This document shows, piece by piece, positions 6,858 to 10,764 of a DNA stretch of 10,764 nt. The notes beneath the pieces were generated by a model. It did not search any database, was not told the origin of the DNA, and saw only the letters and a list, made by a program, of their open reading frames with translations. The position numbers and the translations under genes were made by a program. Every line of letters starts with the position of its first letter. Position 1 is the first letter of the stretch. The DNA is taken from positions 1-10,764 of the forward strand of contig JAFOIR010000146.1 of NCBI GenBank assembly GCA_017420625.1, given 5' to 3'. The stretch is from Bacillota bacterium. Lineage in GTDB: Bacteria > Bacillota_A > Clostridia > Lachnospirales > Bianqueaceae.

Positions 6858-7592
6858 TCATTCCCTCCTTAGCCTTCCCTGCAGCAAAAGCGGCAGTTCC
6901 AGACCATTTTCCTCTAATAGTTCTTTATGATTCAAGATCACAGCCGTATCATCATCGGCAGTGATTCTACCATCCGAAATAAGTATGGTTCTTTTGCAGG
7001 TCTCCAGCACCAGATCCAGATCATGAGAAACGATGATCTTCGTTCCCGGAAGATCTGGAAACATTTCAATGAACATGCGGCGATTTCTGGGATCCAATGC
7101 GATCGTTGGTTCATCGAACAGTAAAACTTCCGGTTCCAGTGAAAGCACTGTAGCTAAAGAAGCCAGCTTTTTCTGTCCCCCGGAAAGCTCCAGGATCGAT
7201 CGCGCTGCCAGATCCTCGATCCCAACAGCCTGAAGTGCCCTTTCGACTCTTCTTTTTACTTCTTCGTCAGAAAAGCCATAATTCTTCGGAGCAAAGCCTA
7301 CATCTTTTTCTACGGTCGGCATAAATAACTGCGTATCACTGTCCTGAAATACGTATCCGATTTTTTGTCGGATCACAGGCAGATTCTTTTTCCCGACTGT
7401 CTCACCGTCGATTAAAATCGTCCCCTCCTGAGGGAAAACCAGCCCCACCAGGAGCTTCAGCAAAGTAGACTTCCCGGCTCCGTTCGCACCGACAATTCCA
7501 ACGGTTTCTCCTTCTTTGATCGTCAGATCAACATGCGAAAGAACCGGGAGATCTGCCCGATAGGCAAAACTAACATCCTGTAATTCGATCAT
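6858..7592 (-). CDS. cbiO: ECF transporter ATPase (CbiO/LarO type), nickel/cobalt
   Basis: This 244-residue ABC ATPase powers the importer formed with the CbiM and CbiQ proteins upstream. It has Walker A GANGAGKST (35-43), a Q-loop at Q83 in VFQDSDTQLF (characteristic of ECF A subunits), signature LSGGQ (136-140), Walker B LLFDEP (157-162, catalytic E161), a D-loop and the switch histidine H190. Length and motif order are normal. Only one A subunit is encoded, as is usual for dedicated (group I) metal ECF systems, where it works as a homodimer. It starts 5 bases after the cbiQ stop with an AGGAT-like site, and larC follows 3 bases after its own stop. The product is cytoplasmic and membrane-associated. 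The metal specificity, nickel rather than cobalt, is inferred from larC. Confidence 0.94.
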   Translation of the reverse strand: MIELQDVSFAYRADLPVLSHVDLTIKEGETVGIVGANGAGKSTLLKLLVGLVFPQEGTILIDGETVGKKNLPVIRQKIGYVFQDSDTQLFMPTVEKDVGFAPKNYGFSDEEVKRRVERALQAVGIEDLAARSILELSGGQKKLASLATVLSLEPEVLLFDEPTIALDPRNRRMFIEMFPDLPGTKIIVSHDLDLVLETCKRTILISDGRITADDDTAVILNHKELLEENGLELPLLLQGRLRRE

Positions 7593-7597
7593 TTATT

Positions 7598-8398
7598 TCA
7601 TCCTGTAATTAACGATCCGATCAATGAAAAGATCGGAATAAACCGAAACAAAAAAAGCGTGATAACGGATACGATCAGATAGATCGTACTCGCTTTCCCC
7701 CATTCCTCTTCTCCGGCAAATGTCTCCTCCGGCCGATAGCCGCGAAGTTCCATGCTCTGATAGACTTTTTCTGCCTTATCCATGCTTCGGATCAGCATTG
7801 ATCCGACCAGTGACCCCCATACCGAGAAATGAACTCCTTTCTGTCCGGGTGCCCGAAGCTTATAGGCTGTCCAGACATCCGAAGCTTCCTGGATCATCAA
7901 CCCCAGGTAGCGATAGATCAGATAGATCACGTTGATCAGCAGGACGGGGATTCTGAGTGTCAAAAGTGCCGAAAGGATACCGTTCATACCGGTCGTGACT
8001 GCCAGAAAATACGCAGATAAAAGAGCCATAGCACCTTTAAGAAACAGCGAGATAAAGGCAATCATTCCACGGCTGATGACCAACCCTCCCAGAGTAATCG
8101 CGGGTACCCGGTCCAGAATGGGATTGGCGATCCCAACCAATAATAACAGAAGAAAAAGTCCCCACAACTTATGAAAACACTGACCGGCGGAAAGTCCACC
8201 GATCAGTGCGTATGCATACAGCCAAAGTCCCATCTGCAAAACAGCGTCAAGATGATCTCTTGCACTGGATGTCACCAGAACAAGAAAAAGAATCGTTACC
8301 GTCAGCTTTGCCAAAGGATGAATCTTATGGAAGAGACTTTTCTCTTCCGGCAGTTCCATCGACTGAATGCTTTGTCTTGCTTCAGTCCATTTATCCAT
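7598..8398 (-). CDS. cbiQ: ECF transporter T component (CbiQ/LarQ type), nickel/cobalt
   Basis: This 266-residue membrane protein is the coupling (T) subunit. Hydrophobic segments lie at about 29-46, 53-70, 78-94, 104-134, 148-170 and 239-264. The long cytoplasmic region at 170-235 has the two coupling motifs that dock on the ATPases, around AYKLRAPGQ (178-186) and SMELRGYRP (215-223). The N-terminal 28 residues form a soluble amphipathic lead-in. Its ATG overlaps the end of cbiM by 8 bases (ATGGATAA) with no strong Shine-Dalgarno (only purine-rich AAAGAAG), so translation probably depends on coupling with cbiM. The order M-Q-O is that of known nickel/cobalt ECF operons. Confidence 0.92.
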   Translation of the reverse strand: MDKWTEARQSIQSMELPEEKSLFHKIHPLAKLTVTILFLVLVTSSARDHLDAVLQMGLWLYAYALIGGLSAGQCFHKLWGLFLLLLLVGIANPILDRVPAITLGGLVISRGMIAFISLFLKGAMALLSAYFLAVTTGMNGILSALLTLRIPVLLINVIYLIYRYLGLMIQEASDVWTAYKLRAPGQKGVHFSVWGSLVGSMLIRSMDKAEKVYQSMELRGYRPEETFAGEEEWGKASTIYLIVSVITLFLFRFIPIFSLIGSLITG

Positions 8399-9389
8399 TC
8401 GCTTCTTTCTTTCGAATCTTCATCAGTGCCCCGGCACCGGCCAGAACACCAAAAGTAATGATACATCCGACGATTCCGGATACGGTCGTTCCCGCTGCGC
8501 TCTCGGAATCCTTGAAAGCATAATCCGGCAGGAAGGACGTTGCTTCCTGGATCTCTCCGGCTGTCTCATATACCTGTTTCTCAGCTGCTTCGATTTCTGT
8601 ATCACCGGTCAGACGCTCGATCGACCATTCCAGTCCATCCGGATAGGAAGAAGCCACCAGCGAAAGGCCTCCGCCGATCAGCAGGAAAGTGATCGTCAGA
8701 ATAATCAGGGTCGTCTTGTAGGAGAAACGTCCTGCTTTCTCCTCGGCTTCCACATTCCACAGAAGTGAGGGTCTTGCTTCATGCACGAAACAAAGAACTG
8801 CGGCAGTGATCAGACCTTCGACAAAACCAATCGCCAGATGGATCGGCTGCATAGCCGCCAGGAAAGTGCCAAAAGGCAGTACCGTAATTCCGGATATCAG
8901 CGTCTCAAGTGTAACGGAAAAAGCACCAAGCTGAAGTGTCAGGACTGATCCGATAATCGATGCCAGAATGATTTTTCCCTTTGTGGCACCATTTTTCATG
9001 AATGCCTTCCAGATCAGAGAACCAACGAAACATCCGTAGAATGCCATGTTCCAGACATTGGCACCAATCGCCAGCAGTCCTCCGTCCGCAAAGAACAGGC
9101 ATTGTATCAGCAAAACGCCGATCATACTCAAAAAACCTGCATACGGACCGAGAATAGCGGTCAGCAGAAAGCCACCGCACAGATGGCCGGATGAACCGGT
9201 TCCCGGAATCGTAAAGTTGATCATCTGGGTCGCGAAAACCAGCGCGCCCATGACTCCCATAGCGGGAATCTTTTTCTTAAAGTCCGGATCTTCGACGACC
9301 TTTTTGATCGAATATCCGGCTGCCGCTGCGCTCGCAGCGATCATCACGCCTCCCACTGCCGGGGAAAGCAAAGCATCTGCCATGTGCAT
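8391..9389 (-). CDS. cbiM: CbiM-PDGLE fusion, nickel/cobalt ECF substrate-binding permease (LarMN-like)
   Basis: This 332-residue membrane protein fuses the metal-binding CbiM/NikM permease (about 1-205) with a CbiN/NikN-like PDGLE domain (about 225-325), as in LarMN. The start MHMADALLSP supplies the N-terminal His2 that coordinates metal in NikM structures. Further family motifs are GTGSSGHLCGG (63-73, H69), ADGGLLAIGANVWNM (101-115) and QPIHLAIGFVEGLIT (181-195, H184). The second domain has one helix at about 226-248, PDGLE at 250-254, an acidic extracellular stretch at 255-298, and a last helix at about 300-323. AGGAGGA lies about 8 bases before the ATG; since residue 2 must be His, this start is well determined. 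It lies 16 bases after the S-component gene. Nickel is favoured by the larC context and the MHMADAL-type terminus; cobalt is the alternative. Confidence 0.93.
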   Translation of the reverse strand: MHMADALLSPAVGGVMIAASAAAAGYSIKKVVEDPDFKKKIPAMGVMGALVFATQMINFTIPGTGSSGHLCGGFLLTAILGPYAGFLSMIGVLLIQCLFFADGGLLAIGANVWNMAFYGCFVGSLIWKAFMKNGATKGKIILASIIGSVLTLQLGAFSVTLETLISGITVLPFGTFLAAMQPIHLAIGFVEGLITAAVLCFVHEARPSLLWNVEAEEKAGRFSYKTTLIILTITFLLIGGGLSLVASSYPDGLEWSIERLTGDTEIEAAEKQVYETAGEIQEATSFLPDYAFKDSESAAGTTVSGIVGCIITFGVLAGAGALMKIRKKEANG

Positions 9390-9405
9390 AGGAAACTCCT
9401 CCTGT

Positions 9406-9948
9406 TTAATCCTCCAGGGTAAGCTTCGCCTTTTTCAGTGCAAACAGAATCAACGGAACAAGAATCAGATGAATGACGATTCCTACGCTCGTATTCACGA
9501 AATACGCGGTGATGAACGCAGAAAAGCCATATCCTTCTCCACGGAAACCAAGCAAAACTGCCTGACAAAGACCTCCGACAATACGGCCGATGATCATCGC
9601 AAGAATCAGACTGATGTAGGTTCTTGGCCAGAAATTCATCTTCTTAAAGACTTTATAGAAAAGTCCGGTCAGAAGTCCGTAGGTTCCCAGTTCGAAGGCC
9701 ATGGCGATCGCGGTAGGATAAAGCTTTGGCATCGAAAAAACCAGTGAACGAAGCAAGGGACTGATGATCCCTACCGCCAGTCCGTACCACGGTCCGCAGA
9801 GAAAGCCGCAAAGGAAAGCCGGAATATGCATCGGTGAAACACCCTGCATAAAGATCTGAACCTGCCCTAAAAACAGCGGCAAAACCATTGCCAGCGCAAT
9901 GCAGACTGCAGAGTAAACGATTTTTCGAATGCGCAGTGAGTTTTTCAT
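9406..9948 (-). CDS. ECF transporter S component, substrate unknown
   Basis: This 180-residue, very hydrophobic protein has about six transmembrane segments, the size and topology of group II ECF S components (vitamin and precursor binding subunits). Recognisable features are the small-residue-rich first helix with YSAVCIALA (12-20), which docks on the T subunit. The loop and helix SPMHIPAFLCGFLCG (38-52), SPLLRSLVFSMPKLYPTAIAM (63-83) and AMIIGRIVGG (117-126) follow. It is not a CbiM-like metal S component. The start is placed at 9948 because GGAGGG precedes it closely; an in-frame ATG at 10056 lies inside the leader terminator and has no ribosome site. It is the first gene of the nickel/larC operon. 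It could bind a vitamin or cofactor precursor using the cell's shared EcfT/A1/A2 module. A pyridine precursor of the NPN cofactor is an attractive but unproved guess. PanT-like or other S-family membership could not be settled by eye. Confidence 0.82.
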   Translation of the reverse strand: MKNSLRIRKIVYSAVCIALAMVLPLFLGQVQIFMQGVSPMHIPAFLCGFLCGPWYGLAVGIISPLLRSLVFSMPKLYPTAIAMAFELGTYGLLTGLFYKVFKKMNFWPRTYISLILAMIIGRIVGGLCQAVLLGFRGEGYGFSAFITAYFVNTSVGIVIHLILVPLILFALKKAKLTLED

Positions 9949-9974
9949 GATTCCCTCCAAATGAATCCGGAAAC

Positions 9975-10032
9975 AAAAAAGGTACCCACCCAAATGATAC
10001 ACCGCTGCTGCGGCTATGGCTGATACCTTCTT
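9975..10032 (-). terminator. Intrinsic terminator inside the leader of the nickel/larC operon (attenuator)
   Basis: On the minus strand AAGGTA (10029-10024) pairs with TACCTT (9984-9979), closing a long imperfect stem with an inner CCGC-AGCA-GCGG hairpin. The 3' arm runs into six Ts (9980-9975). The pair can lengthen to AAGAAGGTA against TACCTTTTTT. It lies 27 bases before the S-component ATG and more than 90 bases after the transcription start. A terminator between promoter and first gene implies conditional read-through. Confidence 0.7.
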
Positions 10033-10060
10033 GATATCCTTCTTAAAAAAATACATAAGT

Positions 10061-10120
10061 CGGGACTTCTTGTCCCCTGCCAGTCTTATTTCAGACTGCT
10101 CAGCCTCTTCTTGAGACCGT
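10061..10120 (-). promoter_or_regulatory. Structured leader upstream of the attenuator, candidate riboswitch or protein-binding leader
   Basis: Beginning about at the transcription start, three small hairpins follow in order on the minus strand. These are GTCTC-AAGAA-GAGGC (10117-10103), CAGTCT-GAAATA-AGACTG (10098-10081, perfect 6 bp) and GGGAC-AAGAA-GTCCC (10076-10062, perfect 5 bp). The joining bases are TGAG and G-rich GCAGG. The first and third share the loop AAGAA. Short helices joined by purine-rich segments ahead of a terminator fit a metal- or cofactor-sensing leader. TGAGCAG after the first hairpin and GGCAG after the second have a loose resemblance to conserved loops of NiCo riboswitches, but I cannot fit the whole consensus. 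Confidence 0.5.
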
Positions 10121-10127
10121 CCTGATA

Positions 10128-10156
10128 ATTATAAAAAACTATGTTGTTTTTGTCAA
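10128..10156 (-). promoter_or_regulatory. Perfect-consensus sigma-A promoter of the nickel/larC operon
   Basis: On the minus strand TTGACA (10156-10151) and TATAAT (10133-10128) are both 6/6 with a 17-base spacer. The transcription start is expected near 10121, leaving about 170 nt of leader before the S-component ATG. So strong a promoter fits control exerted downstream by the leader terminator. Confidence 0.93.
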
Positions 10157-10160
10157 GATA

Positions 10161-10189
10161 GTTTCCCCGGAAACCTTAGTGTTTTCCGG
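10161..10189 (-). other. Overlapping hairpins at the end of the ABC permease gene, weak terminator at best
   Basis: Two mutually exclusive inverted repeats lie around the stop codon: CCGGAAA/TTTCCGG (10167-10173 with 10183-10189) and GTTTC/GAAAC (10161-10165 with 10170-10174). Neither is followed by a T-run on the minus strand, so efficient intrinsic termination is doubtful and read-through into the next promoter is possible. Confidence 0.3.
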
Positions 10190-10764
10190 AGATAGCCCTG
10201 ATCAGCAGCATATCCAGTCCCAGATACACCAGCATCTGCAGGGCAAAGTACCAAAGATAGCCGCCGCTGTAGGCAAGCTGCATGTAGAAGAAAGGCGGAA
10301 GAAGATACTGGATATACCGCAAGGAACGGAAATTCAGAAAAACCGGACATGCCGCAATCAAGAACAGCAGGATGATCGGTACCATGATCGAAAGCGTCGT
10401 TGTAGAGCCAATTTGGCCGATCCCAAGCCGGATCAGATCACAGAAAGCTCCTCCGGAAATGATGGCCATCGCCATCAGAAGAAGCTCCCACCATGGGTTC
10501 GCAACAAGCCCTACTGCAAAAAGTGTCCCTGCGATAACAACTGCGATCGGCAGCATCGTCGCCAGGTAATAAGCATAGACAGTCCCGATCCTCTGAGACC
10601 GCTTGACCCAGGTAAGAAGGCCGGATTTTCGATCCTTCTCGATCAGGATCGAGGCACTGAAACCGGCTGTCATCAGAAGGATACAAAGCAACCCCCGAAG
10701 CGGAGACATAAGATAACTGGTATCCAGTGCTTCCTGAATATCTCTGGATCCCCCGATCGATTCC
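10176..10764 (-). CDS. ABC-2-type transporter permease, N-terminus off window
   Basis: The reading frame is open to the right edge, so the gene is partial; 195 C-terminal residues are visible and end ISGKH before TAA. There are five or six hydrophobic segments: RGLLCILLMTAG, ATMLPIAVVIAGTLFAV, WWELLLMAMAIISGGAF, LSIMVPIILLFLIAACPVFL and YFALQMLVYLGLDMLLI. A cytoplasmic stretch, IEKDRKSGLLTWVKRSQRIG, sits between the first two. The pattern of an acid/basic loop followed by six helices is that of ABC-2 family permeases, which export drugs, lipids, peptides or polysaccharides with a separate ATPase; that ATPase is presumably upstream, beyond the window. The internal ATG at 10709 has no convincing ribosome site and lies mid-domain, so it is not the start. 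The substrate cannot be inferred. Confidence 0.72.
   Translation of the reverse strand, partial: ESIGGSRDIQEALDTSYLMSPLRGLLCILLMTAGFSASILIEKDRKSGLLTWVKRSQRIGTVYAYYLATMLPIAVVIAGTLFAVGLVANPWWELLLMAMAIISGGAFCDLIRLGIGQIGSTTTLSIMVPIILLFLIAACPVFLNFRSLRYIQYLLPPFFYMQLAYSGGYLWYFALQMLVYLGLDMLLIRAISGKH

Noticed and set aside
9949..10056. N-terminal extension of the S component from an ATG at 10056
   Set aside because: It would translate through the leader terminator, has no Shine-Dalgarno, and adds residues before a normal S-component start that has its own GGAGGG.
10062..10080. Resemblance to the start of an FMN riboswitch (GGCAGGG...CCCGAC)
   Set aside because: Only one short hairpin matches; the remaining conserved FMN elements are absent from the leader.
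1..10764. CRISPR arrays, insertion sequences, tRNA or rRNA genes
   Set aside because: No regularly spaced direct repeats, transposase frames, terminal inverted repeats or recognisable structural RNA genes were seen by eye.

Overview
The window looks like a stretch of a low-to-mid-GC Firmicute (Bacillota) chromosome. Every supported gene lies on the minus strand. Genes have strong GGAGG-type ribosome binding sites, near-consensus sigma-A promoters, U-tract intrinsic terminators and tightly packed operons. The gene families (DUF885 peptidase, PDGLE-type CbiM, single-chain LarC, ECF S component) and codon use resemble gut Clostridia or Erysipelotrichia, but the exact lineage is an inference.

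Layout from right to left, which is the direction of transcription. (1) 10764-10176: the C-terminal part of an ABC-2-type membrane protein, cut by the window edge. (2) 10156-5431: one transcription unit. It starts at a perfect TTGACA-17-TATAAT promoter and has a roughly 170-nt leader with three small hairpins followed by an intrinsic terminator. It then encodes an ECF S component, a CbiM-PDGLE permease, CbiQ, CbiO and LarC, and ends at a strong terminator. CbiM/CbiQ/CbiO form a nickel/cobalt ECF importer of the LarMNQO type. LarC inserts nickel into the nickel-pincer nucleotide (NPN) cofactor of LarA-type racemases/epimerases. The unit is therefore best read as nickel uptake plus the last step of NPN cofactor synthesis. 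LarA, LarB and LarE are not in the window. (3) 5428-3935: a monocistronic CPA2-family cation/proton antiporter with its own extended -10 promoter and a short hairpin-bearing leader. (4) 3958 to the left edge: an operon of dCMP deaminase, a surface-anchored DUF885 metallopeptidase, a divergent transaldolase-family enzyme and a divergent beta-hydroxyacid dehydrogenase (cut by the left edge).

The most notable points are these. The leader in front of the nickel/LarC operon repeats the minus-strand motif CAAGAAG and ends in a terminator, as expected of an attenuator or riboswitch I cannot assign to a class. A sigma-A promoter is built inside the antiporter terminator hairpin. The transaldolase and dehydrogenase pair both depart from their families at anion-recognition positions, which suggests a non-standard, possibly sulfonated, substrate.
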